NCBI RefSeq assembly: GCF_048771995.1
Contig: NC_133028.1
Span: 70,667,001 to 70,731,000, forward strand
DNA: 64,000 nucleotides
Reading direction: 5' to 3'
Origin: Taeniopygia guttata
Lineage: Eukaryota; Chordata; Aves; Passeriformes; Estrildidae
The notes under the pieces were generated by a model. It was not told the origin of the DNA. It saw only the letters and a program-made list of their open reading frames with translations, and ran no database searches. Shown here one piece after another: positions 36,601 through 51,600 of this stretch (position 1 is its first letter; each line of letters starts with the position of its first letter). The position numbers and the translations under genes are program-made.

Positions 36601-39600
36601 TCTCTCTGTTCCCATCCGCCTCACCTTCTCTAGACCTTTGGAGCAGGTAAACCCAGGTTCCTTTGAGGGTTGTTGCCCTGAAGTAGCACAACTAATGTCC
36701 CTGATTCTCCACTGGGACCTTCTCCTGGCGACAGTTTCTCCCTTAACCAAAAAGCCTCTGCTTCAATGGGAATTTTGACTGAGGGCTTAGTAAAAACAGA
36801 GTAAAGGGTAGTGGATTTGACTCATTGCTAATTTATCTCTGAATTAATTAAGTTTCTCCCTGCTCTGTATCTCTGGAGGATCATTGCTTCTTAGGAAACC
36901 TGGAATATGGTGGGGACATTTTAGAAACAATAAAGCACTTTGTAAATGAATAAGAGCATAACAAAAATGTTGCATATTTGCATTTATAGATATGTAGATA
37001 ATTCTTACTTGATGTAATATTAATACAGTATTGATTATCATGGTACAGGGTTACTAGACTCATTTTTAAAGGGTAGAAATGTTTAGGATTTCGGGTTTAT
37101 TTATCTTATAAATGTTGCTTCTGCATGAAATGCCAGCAAAGTTCCTTCTGATTAAAATGTTGAACAAGTGAAATTTTCCACGTCAAAACCTACTGAGCTC
37201 ATTCTGCTCTTTCATGTTGATGTAAGTCACTGCTGGAAATGACAGAGCAGTGAGTGTCATCAAGCTCAGAAGGCTTTGAAAGAATCTAATAGGTCAAATT
37301 CTCCTATTGCATGAATACAGATTCCACAAAGCCTGTTACAATTGTTGGCAGATTATGGCTGCAAGGGTTGGGTCAGAATTTAAGGTCAAGAGCAGAACTT
37401 GATATCAGTGAACTGCTGGGTGATTAAATGTTCCATGATGTGTTATGTTTTTTTTAAGTAGTTATGACCAAAGAGCTTATTTTTCAACATTTTTTTTTTG
37501 TTTGATTTTGCAGGAGAAACACAGCACTTTAAAAATGCCTTTGCAGGGAATGATGCCAGTGTTATGGGATTACCACTTGCTTTCTATTCAGGAATGTATG
37601 CCTATTCAGGCTGGTAAGTGGATGAAACTTATATATACTTGTCCTGAAAACAATCATTAATATGCTGTAACAAAGCTATTTATATGAAGCAATGAGTAGC
37701 ACATTCTAAATTTTTTTTGCCAAGCTACATCATGCAGCCAGGGTAGTTGTCACCACTGTTCCATTTACTCAGTGGTCATTGTGCAAGCAGCTCTTCAAAG
37801 AAAAGATTTTTCTATTAAAGTGTACAATATATAAACATGCACTGACCACCAAAATAATCACACCACAAGAAATGAATATTCTTCTTTTTTTTCTTTAAAT
37901 ATTTTAATAACAGGATAAAAGGGCTAATGAAGATTTAATTTTTTTTTAAGAAGTCAGTAATTATATAAAAAACAAATCTAGGATTCTGTTACAAAGTTGT
38001 GTGGCCCTTAGCCTTGCTTTGTGGAAACAGCATTTGACAAGTGAGAATCAGTGACATTGGTATGGACCAGAAAACAGAATAAAAATCTCAAGATTTTTTA
38101 CACTTCTTGGTCTGAGAGATTTGGGCCATACTTAAAAGAAGTGCAGCCGGCTTCCACAAAAGTCAGGTGTGATTGACTGTGAGCAAAGGTATGAGAATCT
38201 ACCTTCAGGTATCCTGCTTGGAACTTTTCAAGTTCTTTCTTTCTCTTTTCCCCTCCAAAGTACACAGCAGCTGGTTTGAAAGGTGCTGCCGATTTGAATC
38301 TGCCTTTACAATTTATTCATGCTCATGAGGGCAGCCTGGGGGGAAGAAAGCAGACTGCAGTGCACAGAGTGGGCTCATTTTGAGACAGCTTTGTCTGCAG
38401 GTCTTCCCTTTGCTCTCCATAGCCTCACAGGGGGCCACGTTCTTTGCCTTGCACAAAAGATAAGGGGTTTATTTATTTAATTTGAAGGGACAATGGGCCG
38501 AGTGCTGGAGTTCTCTGCCCATCTGTAACTCCCTGGTTGCAGGAGCATTATAAATGTGCACGCTGAAGTATGAACAGAACTTTATATACTAAATGGCAGC
38601 AGGGGAAGGAACCCAAGAGAGTCCTTTATCTGGGATAGATATTTAAGAAAAGAGCCTGGCATTTTGAAGCCTCAAAGAAATAGAATTGATTATGTGGAAA
38701 AATCTCTACTTTCTTCCCCCTCTCTCCTATAACTGACTCTGTCTCTCATATCCATACATGTGATGGCTTCTCACTTTTTAAATATTAAACTAAGTTTTTG
38801 GATAAAAGCAATTTCAATAGTTCTTTAATATTATTCAGAGTTTCTTTCCTACAAAATGCTTCATCACAAATTCTGTTGCTTCTTTCCCATTTTTCGCATA
38901 ACAGTTCAAAGCCTTGCAATAAAAATTGACCTTTTTTCCCCCCTTTACACCATCTGACTTTTATTTCAAGGTACTTATTTGCCACTTATTAAAAGAAATT
39001 AATAGGAAAAAGACCTAATTTGGCTAGTGGTTCTTCCCAGCTGTCTATTTTTCTTTGTCATCACCTCAGATCACAGAGGAGCAGACCATTAAGTGGGGTG
39101 GCAATATCCTTGCACTCTCATTTTGATGGGGCTAAATCAATAGCTGAATATGAAGGAGTGTTGGAAGTGTTGGTGATGTGTCCTGGGATGCAGGCAGAAT
39201 TTTATGCATGGCTCAGATGACTGTTAACTTTTAACTGCCAACTTTTAGTGATACAGCTTTGAAGAAAAGAAAAGCAGTATTTCTTCTGTGTGTGGGTTCA
39301 TTATGCCCAGAGCAAGGGTAGACTATGGGGTATGGAAAATGTTGGCTGAAAAAGGACAAGTGGGGAAAAGAATGCAAGGAAACATGTCTTTGCATCAATA
39401 AAAGGACTGATGCTGGGCTATCATAGAATGTTTTGGGTTGAAAGAGACATTAAAGATGATTTTGTTCCAATCCCCCTGAGACTAGACCAGGTTGCTAAAA
39501 GCCCCATACAACCTGGCCTTGCACACTTCCAAGGGATGGGACATCCCCAGCTTCCTTGGGCAACAGGTTCCAGTGCTCCACCACCCTCACTGGACAGACT

Positions 39601-42600
39601 TTCCTCTGTATATCTAACCTAAATCTTCTTCTGTGCTCTATGCACTAGAAAGTTTAAAAACAAGTAGTGATGTTTTTGCATTAAGTGATAAAGGATTTAA
39701 TGTGCAGTCACAAAACCCCTATTTTTAAAACACACGAGCCAGCGTTAACTTGTTCTGCTAACCCAGCTCTTCTGCAAGACTTGTGATGGGGCAAAGCTCC
39801 CAGACTTTCTGCCAGGTTAGTTACAAACTGGTGTGAAAGTTCTTGGTTTAGGAGGGATTTTTCTAAGGCTTCAGTTATTTGTATTGTTAAGGAGCCCTTA
39901 CTGAGTACTCTGATGAAACTGTAAAAGGCAGCCAGCACAAATGGGATATAAAGCTTGAAGTGTGCATGTGTGTGTGTATGTGTGGACTCAGGATAAACCA
40001 TTAACTGTGTAGAATGTCAGGGGAAAAAAATTAACTTAATTACACACTGATTTTACATAGTTACTGTATTTTTCTTTTCCTGCTTTGCTGTCTTTTCTGG
40101 GAATTCCTTTCCTGAGTGTGGGGATAAGGGAAGATTAAATATCACACTCTTCTTAATCCAAACATGGGCCTGCAAAGCCTGCTGTAAATAACAGCAGTGC
40201 TCAACTAAAAGAATCTTCTTGATTCTTAGTGAGAGAAATACAGAATAAAAATATAAGAATACAAGAATAAATCTTATAATACATTTTATAACTATTTTCT
40301 AGGTTTTACCTCAATTTTGTTACCGAAGAAGTGGAAAACCCTGAAAAGTACGTACTTAATGTTTTGCTTGACTTTTGAGAAATGGTAGTGAAATTTAAAA
40401 TGTTATAAAATTAGCGATCTTCAGAAGTTCTGTATGCTGGTCAAGCTGCTTGCCTTCCAGCAGATCTGGTATCTGTTTGAATTGCAACTGCTTGAAGATT
40501 TGCTATTTTTGGTCTGTTGTGACCTTATTATGTATTCTGCTTTTATCTGCACTGAGTGCAGAAAATTAAGTAGATCTCTAGGACTCTGGTTCTCCTCCTC
40601 AGGATAAAAGTAACTATCAGTGGCTCTTTTCAGTGGAAGTTACTGATAACCTGTCAGGGAAACCTTGCCCAAGAAACTTATCTGCTGCAATATTCGTTAG
40701 TTTTGCTGTGTTTAAATATAAATCAAATACAAGTTCTACTTGTTTTAGATGTCTCAGAGATGTAGGATCTTGAATACACATATGTCACAAAGCATCCATT
40801 AATTAAACTGAACATGGGATATGGGTTGGAGCCTGTTTCCAGCCAGAGATGAATACTCCCACATCACCTGCCTGTAAAACATGGACAGTTATCCTGTCAG
40901 GGAGAGTTTGATTTGTCCCATCTATTTTGGTAGATGTGCTTTGGTACATGGGGCCAGTAATAAAAAGCTACAAATGTTTTCTAAAAGGTAGAGAAAATGT
41001 GCCTTGCCAGATCAATTTGTTTTCTTTGAGGAAAAGAAACTATTTACTTGATAAAGAAATTAATGGTTAAATATAATTTTCTTAGGTTTTAAAATAAGAT
41101 AGCAGGCTGGGTACCAAATTACTTTTAAAACTTATTATTTTAAAGGGAACCCCAGCACTGTATACTCAGATAATATGAATTTGAGACATATAGGGAAAGA
41201 AAACCCCAAGCCATTGATTGGGAGCATGCAGTAGATTTTTGTTGGTTTCTTCAAAGTCTGAACCAAACCTGGTGCTGTTTCAGAGATGTTGTGAAAATCA
41301 TTTTCAGGAAATGGATGATAAAACATGAGGTTGATAGAAAGACTGGCAGATTTCCATTGTTTCAGTGACTTTGAGATGTGTTGTGTGTTAGCGGACTCTT
41401 GGATGTGATCTGGATATGTAGAGTGAGATTGGCGTGACCAGAATCTGAGACCAGACAAATGCAGGTGGAAAACACTGCATTCATATTTGTGAGTAATCAT
41501 TATGACAGATACCCTTGTACAAATGGGTTTTTCACTGGCAATCTTCAGTTCTGATAGAAAACACCATTTTAGGAGCTGAGGTTTAGTTAAACATGACTCT
41601 GGATGTATTTAAAGTATTACTGGGGACATGGTTTAGTGGTGGACTTGGCCGTGCTGTTTTAATAGTTGGACTCAGTGGACTTAAGAGTTCTTTTCAAACC
41701 TGAAGGTTTCTGTGATTTTTAGTCATTTGTGTCAGTCAGTGGAGAGCAGCTAGCTAAAGATTCCCAGGCCTGGGACACATATCAACTCAAGCTGGATGAC
41801 CTGGGGTTTAACTACCAAGGATCTGTCATCTATATAAAATCATGAGAGGCAGACACCAAAACCAAAAGACAACCTACAGGTTTTTTTACTTTTGAAAAAT
41901 TGTTGTGTGACAGACTGATTTTAAATGTGAAACTAAATATAGGTGTGAAGGGATTTTGGTCCAGGACATCTACTACTTCAGGAAATTATGGAGAGATAGG
42001 TTAGGAGCAGAATCTTGGTGGTGTAATTAAATTCAGCTAGAAGCAATATGATTTGTAAATTATTATGTGGTTATCACCAATACTGTGTGATCTTCTTAAA
42101 TGTGCAGGTGTCTACACCCTTTGTGACTTTTCAAACAGTTCTGTGTCTCTGCATTTCTTTTAACTGGAATTCTTGGTAATTTTCATTATAACTATTTTTA
42201 TATATGTTGAGTTTTTATGATTTGAGTTCATCAACTATTTTGGCAGTCTCTGAATGAGAAGATAACACAGAATTGTTTTCACATCACAGCAGCACCTTCA
42301 GAGCCTTGTCAAAGTCAGAGCCAGGTTGTGTCAGTCTGGCCAAAGAGAATCCCACTTTAACAAAATTGAGCTCAGCATAGGAAGGGATGATTTGCCTAAA
42401 TGCTTCAAGCTGTGAAGATTAGGCTTGTGTTGGAAGAGAGAGAAAATATTATTTCATTTTAAGGGGGGGGATTAGACTCACATTCCTTACTGACTTCAAG
42501 CTAGTCTCTCATCAAGTGGGAAACTTGAGAGAGATGTTAATTTAGAGCCCTTGTTTTACCAAATAATTTTATTTCTTTGGCAGTGTTGGTTTTTGTTGTT

Positions 42601-45600
42601 GTTGAACTTAGGAAATGTTTTTCATGTACAGAACAAAAATAATAGAATTTCAAAGGATGTTGATTCTGAAAGCAATTTACAGCATAGATTACTTTGCAGT
42701 TGCAGTTAAGTACAGGTGCTATTTGGCATAATCCTTTCTTTTTTTCTCTCTCAATCTCTTTTTTTTTTTTTTGCATTTCTCCCCCTCCCCCCTTATTGAA
42801 CCATTTCATTTGCAAATATTTCATTTCTGTTTGTAAAATAACTTTGGTCCAGCCCAGGCAATCTATCATTTTTTAAAAAATTACACAGTGCGAAGAACAT
42901 ATTATTGAGATGTATAGTGTTTATAAGTGTGGTCTCAGATTGATAAATCATGTCTTGTGCTGTTGAAAAACCAAGAAATGAATTGCTTTGCTATGACCTT
43001 GGGGTCTGAGATCAGTCAGTTTGTCTATTAGATTTTTCCAGTGTTCTTCTCACTTCATTTATTCCTTCTTTCCCAAAACACCAAGAAACAGTAGCTGTAT
43101 AGCAAGTCACCAGAGCTTGATATCATCAGACATTTTGTAAAATCAGGATATCAAAATGTTTGATAAAATCTATTTTTATACTGTTTTTAAATAATGTGAA
43201 TGTCATGTCTAGCTAATGTAGCTAATGTATGCCGCCCATTCATTCTAATTATGGAGTCAGCTTTGCATCTATGAGGACTGCATGAGAGAAATAAAGTATT
43301 AGGGTGTTTTCTTCAGTCTGTCTGAGCATTATAGAGATGCAGATGGATGGGAGGGGAATGGTAGCTGAGATGCTACAACTCTTCCAGCTCCCTTGTTATT
43401 TGTAGCCGTCTGATTTTTGGCACTTCTCATTAAAATGCAGCCCCCTACCAAAGTCAGAAACTTGAATTGCACTGTTGCTCATTGTCAATCTAGCCACTGA
43501 TTAGGGATCAAATTTCCAGTAAGCAAAAGAGTAAAAAATCTTTTTAGTGTTAACTGAGAGGATGCAAACCTTTGAGATTTCTGCCTCTCCACTTTTTGCT
43601 TTTTTTTTTTTTTTCTGTTACTTTATAATTTAATGACAAGATTTACTCTGAAGAGGAATATTAATACCAGTACTCTTAGACACTAGAAAGGTTTATCTGC
43701 TTGGAGTTTGAAATCTTTCTTGTGTCATTATATTCTGCTTATTCCTAAAAGACTCATTTGACTCCAATTCATTTTCTTCATGTCAGGCTACAGTGCCAAA
43801 TATTCAGTGCAGAAGTTATAGGATTACATTGTGATATTTGACCTGAAGATAATCAAAAGAGACAAATGCTAATCTTTCCAGTATTTTGTAAAGCCCATGT
43901 GAATTCATCAGATTACCTTAGAGGGAAAACCAGGTCAGTTAACTGAGCATTTGATTTTTTTCCTCTATATATTATTTGTGTCCTGGTATTTTTGTTTTGC
44001 TCTTGAATACTTATTCTTCATAATATAGTGAGTATATTCTAATTAGGCCCTCCACAACTATTTTTATGTCTCTTTAGTAGAAGTTTTATGTAAAAAAAAA
44101 AGAAAAAGAAAAAAAAGTGATGGTCTGTTTTGAAATTGACTGCAGTGAAGAGCTACCTGTGACAGGGTTTAAACTGATATGTTAGTCAATATGTGTAAAT
44201 TAGAAAAGAGAGTGATGTAATCTCTAGTGTCTGTAAAGATTTCAAAGATGAACCTTGATCATTAATTAAGACAATAAGGATGTCTTATAAAGCTGCACTT
44301 GAGAAGACTAATAATTCACTGTTGAATGAAGCAAGGCAAGGTCACTTGCATAATTGCCTGTTCTAACATTTATATTCCTTGTATAAAATACTCCTACTCA
44401 CATAAAAGTTGAGCTGAAGGCCAATTTGGACTAGGCAATGCAGCTTTCATACCTAAACTTTTGGGCACACTAAAGAAACACAGTAGCTGTCTTTTTCTAT
44501 GTATTTGTTTGATTTTTATAGACTGAATTATTATGTCATACAGAGTTAACTTATAGCACATGCCTGGCATGGGTACTGGAGAAGAGGGAGTGGGAAAATG
44601 GCAGAATAAAAATGAGTGGTATAGATGCATGCTTAGATATAGTATTGCTGTGCTGGGTTTTATCTATGGATATGTGTTCAAATTATAGTGCTACCACTGC
44701 TCTTTCCCCCTAATTGTCTGATATAGAATCTGATTCTAACTCCTTTTATGTCTCAAAAATGTAATAAGGATACCACCAAGACATTAGAAATCAGGAAGGT
44801 AGTCAATACCTGAAAAATCAAATCTATTCAGCAAACATAGGTGGAGGGTGGAAGGAAAAAGATAAATTGCAAGGGCAGAGAGTGTAATACCATACTGCTA
44901 TATACCAGGACAGGGGGGTAGCAGTGGTTCTGTTCTCAGTGTGCTGTTGGGAGGGAGGATAGTAAAGCAGGATGGGAGTGCATGCTGCCTGAGGGATTGT
45001 CCTCCTCTAAGGCAGATCTGCATTAAGGCAATTCTTCAGAAGTCATTGCTTTGATATGTTTGCTTCTGTTTATGCAGACTCTGTGGCTTCGGATAAAAGA
45101 ACCAACTTGAAATGAAAATTACTGAATTAATTCCTTCGCAATTCTGGAGACAATTGAAACTTTTTGAGGATTATTTGTTAGAACTGTTTGATAATTCTAA
45201 AAATGCATCACTGGGGCAGGATCCTACTGCAGGAGAGATGGGTGGGAGAGGTTCCTGCAAACTCACTGGGAGAATGGACAGGTGAATGCCTGGGCTGCTG
45301 TGATGTGTCCTTATCTCTTTTTTTTTATCCAAGGCCAGTGGAGAAAGGGGATCTGGACTAATCTCTTCTGAGGGGATGAGGACTGAGCAAACTGGTCAAG
45401 GGGGAGGTGTCCCTGCCTATGGCAGAGGGTTGGAACTGGATGGTCTTTAAGGTCCCTTCCAACCAAAACTATTGCATGACTTCAGCCTTTTGATTTTTAC
45501 AAGCGGCTGCTTTCGTTAATTCGTTGGTGGCAAGGGAAGGTATGGGTGAGGTTTTTCTTGCAGTGAACATGGAAGTGAACACGTAGGATACAAGCCCTTA

Positions 45601-48600
45601 AAAGGGTTTTCCTCTGCCAAGCCTGTGGCACCTCTTTGGAGGAGGCAAAGTCCAGGGAACTCAGCTGGAGCTTCCTGCCCTCTGGGAGGTTGTCCCGGCT
45701 GCCAAAACTGTGGCTGGCTGCTGCAGAGGGTCCTGCAGCCACTCTGTTCCATGGAGCTTTGGTGTCTCCAAGGTATGAGGATGTGATCAGCCCCTGAGCT
45801 GGCCCTGTCTGTCCTGCACTGGCTATTCAGTGCGTGGTGCATGGTGTTGTGCCACTGCACAGCACACTGCTCCTTTCTAGTCCTCGTGGCTCGTTTTGTT
45901 TGCCAATGTGATAACCTGCTGAGTGTAAGGTTTGCTTTCTTTCCTGTTGCTGGTTTTACTTTTTTTTTTTTTTTTTAATCACTTCTGTTTGTTTATGTGA
46001 ATCATGGTTACTATGAATCAGCTCTCCTAAGGAAGTAAAACAAATGTTTATCCACAGTCTCTCTGGGTAGCTGGAAATATTGCAATCTGCTTTACCAGCA
46101 GGGTAATGTAACACAAAACATGGTAACCTTCGAAGTTTCCATTGCCCTGGATTTTCCTTAATTTTCACCAGCTGAAACACATGCAAAACTGTTCTAACAT
46201 TTATTTCTGTTTCACTGAGGGACATAGCAGTACCTGTACAGAAAGGTGACAGTTTTCTCTTTATGGGGAACTTAAGTTGCTCAGCAAAATATTCATGGTA
46301 GGAATAAAAACCCCTTGCAAGACTGATGTTCTGCTGTAGAACAAAGTGTATTTTACTGGAGAGATGATGGGTTTCTCAGGGCTGAGCAGCTCTTCTCTTG
46401 GCCAGCATGAAGGTTCCATCAGACATTTTCATTCTCTTTTGGGGGTTCATAAGCAGGAGGCCTGACTGACATGACTGTAAAAGTGATGGGCAACAGTGAA
46501 TTAGGAGTAGGTAGAAAAATGAGTAAATTCACTAGGGTGACAAGTTCAGCTGAGGTGGTTTGGAGCAGTCACTGCAGCTGCACCTCACATCTCATGTCCT
46601 GGGTCCTAGGGGTGTTGCACTCTTTGTGAAAGCAAGTATGTTTTATAGGACTTCTAGTGTGGGTGCTGCTCTGTATTGTAGATAAACCTCTCCCAGATTT
46701 TCCCCTTCCCACTTTAAAACTGGAACCTGGTTTTGTCTGATGTTTGAGCTTTTATTTATGTGTTTACCAATGGCATTAGCTCTCGTGGAAGTGACTCAGA
46801 GCACTCAATGTTTTGGTCTGAGATTTAAATCTGTGTTTCAAACAGCAGTGAAATCTCACTGTAAACCCCAGTCAAAACCATGAAATTCCTTATGAAATTG
46901 TAGATCAGTCTTTGCTGGGTACTGTCAGTGTTGGTTTATAGCCTGGGTATAGAGAAAGAGGTCTCACAGCCATTTAGCCTGGTATTTGTGAGAGCAAGCC
47001 ACCCCCACTACCTATAGTTAGTTATATAGGGCACCAACAGCTACTTTAATTCACAGTGCAGTGTTGTGATCTGTATGTGGTGCATCCTCTCCTGGAGCCA
47101 GAAGGGAATGACCCTCTTCTGCCACTTTTTATTTCCTTTTCTTTTTAATGCTGAATCTCAAAATTGAGGAAGAGCAGAGTGCTGAGGCAGTGTTGGGTAA
47201 GCAGGGTGTTACACCAGCACATGTAGCAGCATCTTGCTTGCCATTATCAGTAAATCTTTTATTGGAGCACCATTAGGCTGATGCTGGCTGACACCATCTG
47301 GCAGAGGTGGTGAGATGACTGCCAGAGAAAGTAAGACAGCATTTTTTACTGGGATAAGATACAAAATCGGGGACTAAAATACAAACAAAGCAATGGGCAA
47401 AAAAACTTGCAAGGGTGGTATACTCTTTATTGCAGTCAGGCACATCAGATTGGAATTTTCTAATCACAAAGAGTCATTAACACATGCCATGCCACCACGA
47501 GTAGTTGGCATGGCCAAAATTCCAATAGCAATGGTATTACACACACAAGAGAAGGAATATGTTCCACTTACTTCAGCCAGCACAATAACTCACTCTGACA
47601 CATTTTTTTTGGTATGAGACATTAAAGGGGGTTCTCTTATCGGATTTTTCATCTTTAATAGGTAGTGAGATTGCTGGCTTCTATTTAAGATCTGTAATAG
47701 TCATAGAAAAATGAGACAATTTGGCTTTGTACATCTTTCCTGCAGATGAGTACATAATTTCCTGTGTTACAGCAGAATTTCCATCAGGGACCATTGATCT
47801 TACCCAGTGAATGCTAAGATTCTTAATCTCCTGCACACCCCTTCACAGCATGGTGGCTGTTTTATGTGAGTGCTTATGGGTGTGCAGATGTTCTGGGAGC
47901 AGGTTCTGGTGACTTAAAGTGTAGCTTACACATTGATATTTGGCTGTGAATATATTGGAATTTTAAACACATGGTGACAGTGATATTTTCTTTATGAAAT
48001 GACTACTGTTAACTAAGTGACCATTAGGGGTTTTAGTCATTTAAATTACAGTACAGCCCATATCCATTAAATGTAAACTAAGAGGATTTATATAAGATTA
48101 TTAACACTCCAGAGGTGCTGCGAAGTGAATAATCTGCATTTCACAAGTTGTGGTGCTGTTGTTTATTATGTCAATCCTCATTCACTTGTAGCACTTGCTG
48201 TTGAACAACTGCTGTTATTTGCATCTTCACCTTGTCATTATGTTTTGTTTATTGTGAAAAAATGGACTATATAATAACAGTATTTAATTTTTTGACGTAT
48301 GATGGAGTGGAAAATCCTTTACAAGAATAGTTTTGATACCCTCATTTGAAAAGATCTAGCAGCAATTTAGAGACCTCCTCCGTAGATAATGAGAATGGAT
48401 AATTAATAGGGGCACTCTGGTATGACAAGAGGTTTAACTTCTGTGTGGGGGTTTTATAAAGGAAAGAAAATTTACATTCATCCCACACTGTAAAGGAATG
48501 ACAGGCACTTCTAGTTTATCATATCTGTTTAATACAGGAAAAAACAGTTGCTAAGCAAAACCAGATAAATGTAAAGATTTATCCACAAGGAACATGGAAG

Positions 48601-51600
48601 ACCACAAAATTCATTTTCCTTGGGCAAAACTCTCATTAGATAATAAGCTGCTTGTGAGTCTAAGGAAGAAATATTTCAGTGGATGTGAAAACAAGCAGGA
48701 AAGCTTTAGGATTCTTGCTTGATGATTGTAAAGTCACGAGGAGAGGCTTTTTCTTAGTTGCAGGCTATCCCAGACATGAATAGATCCAAGCTGTAGGCTG
48801 CCTCCGTTTGATGTTAAGTGTTGACAGAGTCATGATGCTGTTCTAGAATGACCCTGGAGCGCAGTGAATTACATATTTTCTCAGTTTTTAAGAATATAAT
48901 TTTGCTCACAGAGGCCCAAAAGCTGCCATTTGCCTTGTGTTTATTTTGTTTACTGAAAATATATCTTGCAAGCACTATTGCTAAACTAACACATAAATTT
49001 GTCCTGTTCCCCAGAGCTGGTGTTTTAAAATGGGGTCCTGCAAGAAAAATGAAGACTGAATTTTTAGCAGGATCTGTTTCAATCTATAGAAAAAGGGGTA
49101 ATGATTTTAAACCAAAGGAGAATAGGTTTAGATTAGCTATGTGGAAGAAGGGGTTTATAATGAGGATTGTAAAACAGTGGAATGGGTTCCCTGGGGCAGT
49201 GGTAGATGCCCTATCCCTAGAAACATTCAAGGTCAGGTTGGGTGGGGTTCTGAGCAGTCTGATCTTGTGGAAGGTGTCCATGCTCTTCTCAGGAAAGCAG
49301 GGAAATAGTACATGGCATTTAATAGTCCCTTTCAACCTAAACCTTTCTATGATTATCTAGGTTTACTTTCATTTTAAGATTTCAGCATGGAAGAGTAGGG
49401 CATTTTTGAGAGGGTACACTGAACAAAGTGCAATTGCAAAGATGAGTCAGCCTTAAAATCCTGAGTCTCATTGATTATACTGTCCAAGATAATTGAAATA
49501 GACTACTAAGTTTGGCTATTTCATGTCACTACCAACTGCAGGGAACTTGATTTGCAGCAGAGTTTCAGGATTAACTCTCTAAGGTTATGTTTAAGATTTC
49601 TCAGTTTGAACACAGACAAAGGAAACCTCAGCCTTACTGGCCATTTTGAAAATTGTGCATATTTTGATTCATGATAGCACTTCATCAAAAAAGACAAGGA
49701 TAAGCTTGTCTCCTATGCCTGTGATTGTAGTTTCAGCATTATGAAGGTTTAGTGAGAGAGGATTTCAGCTTACTATTTCCCTACTCAAAGCACAGAAGGC
49801 AATAAAATAGAAAAAGTTGATATTCCCATTTGAACTCCATTCAAGTGCTTCCAGTTACTGTGTGTTGCAAAGGCATATTTAAACTCACATTTGAAGTTTT
49901 CTGGATTTCTGTTCTATGTCAGAACTCCTGCAGATTTATTTCAGTGTGCTGTATGGGCTGTCCCACATCCGTAGGTGCACTGCTGGGCTATTCTTAGCAA
50001 GACCAGAATTTCCCTGCTTTCTGCAGAGAAAACAACTTATTGGCCAGATAGCCACCTTCATGGCAGTGCAGTATTGTAAAGACATCTCCTTTTAATTTCA
50101 TTTACACATTTTTGTATCTTTAAAAGTGCTAATGCTATAAGGTACCTGCATGTACCATTTTTCTCATTTTGAATTCCTTCAGAAGAAGAGCCTGTCTTGG
50201 TAAATGATATTTCAGTTTCCATGGTGCTCCTTATTACAAATAGCTGCTCTTTTCATCACCAAATGGTGCAATTTTCATTCATGCTGAAATATCAATGGTA
50301 ACATACAGCAGCAAATTGTTCCTTTATGATCCTTGGCATTGTGGAAACTCCTGCTCAAAATTAAATGTCAAGGAATTCAGCAAGTATGAAAAATCTGGCT
50401 CCTTTTATGCTCATACACACAGAGACACGCTCTGCCCTCTGTGCTTTGTTCACCTAAGTATTCACCTTCCTTTATTAATGTAAAGAATCATTAATATGCT
50501 ACCAGTGATGCTTCCCAAAAAGTCCAGCTTTTAGAGGGGTTAAGGGGGTAGCATCCCTTCCTGTACCTTCTGCTGGAACTGACTGAGGGGTTTTGTATTC
50601 AGGCTATTTGTTGCCAGACCGTGAGAGTGAGTAGATCATTTTGGGAATGATAGCAGCCTTGCCAGCCTGCTCCCTTTCATTCCTCAAAGTGCTGCTCTGC
50701 CATTTGCCCTGGTCCAAATTACAAACCTGTGTTGTTGGTGTAGGCAATAGAAATACATGCAGATCAAGGCTGGGCTCTGCTGCCACCCCAGCCCTGCTCC
50801 ATGCAAGCACTGAGGTACTTGTGGGAGTGTGGGGAGGGTACTGTGGCAGGCCGCAGGGTTTTCAGTGGGATTCCTTTCACATCCACTGTGATCTCTTTCC
50901 CTGGCCATGATATTGTTATGCAGTAGATGATGGCTTAGGTTTCTCAGCTACGTGGCCTGATGGGCACATTTCCCAGATCAGGTTCCCTTGTTTATAATTC
51001 TAAATATCCCTCACTCCTCCACTGCCAACTACTGCCAGTGGTCCATCTTTCCTAAGAAAACTGATCCTGTCTGGAGAAAGTAGACACTGTTCATAAATCA
51101 AGTGCTCAGGGAATTAATATTTTCAAATTCCCAGGAGTGTCTCTGGTAATAAATTAAACTACTTTTGTACACAATTACTTCACTTCCTCCCTTTTACATT
51201 TATTTAAGTCTGGCAATGAGGTATGTGTTGGTATAGAGCAGTTAAGAGGAAGTTGGATTCCCTAGACCAACTAAATAAAGCAGCTTGGAGGAAGAGCTTT
51301 GGATTGTGCCTCTTCCCCTTTCCCCTTCATTTCCATACGGGAGCTGGGTGTGGGCAGATATTTTGTTTTTACAGCCCTGTGCCAGGTTTGTTGTTATGGC
51401 TTCCTTGCCTCCAAGCAAGCAATGTGATTTACAAGTGCTCTCACCATGATCTACACTACTGGCAGTACTGGGGGCACTTCCAACAAATAGATCTCAGAGG
51501 AAAATAAACATTGGAACTTTTTGAGAGAGCAGAGGTGCTCCTGTCATTGGGAGACAGCTGGGCAATAAAGGTAAAATCTGAGGTTTTGTCTCTCTGGTGG

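Larger units (their letters stand above)
35143..37513 (+). other. SLC7A11 intron 4 (2371 bp)
   Basis: Phase 1 intron, GTATGA to TTGCAG. It contains the right copy of the 296-bp duplication and a CR1 fragment; 36250-37513 shows nothing recognised. Confidence 0.9.

Noticed and set aside
45497..45860. Two overlapping minus-strand frames (81 and 114 codons) in intron 6
   Set aside because: They overlap each other in different frames, show no family similarity, and begin right after a CR1 end.
48848..49360. 170-codon plus-strand open frame, the longest in the window
   Set aside because: Its second half is a CR1 3' end and its first half has no recognised relatives; no promoter or splice context.
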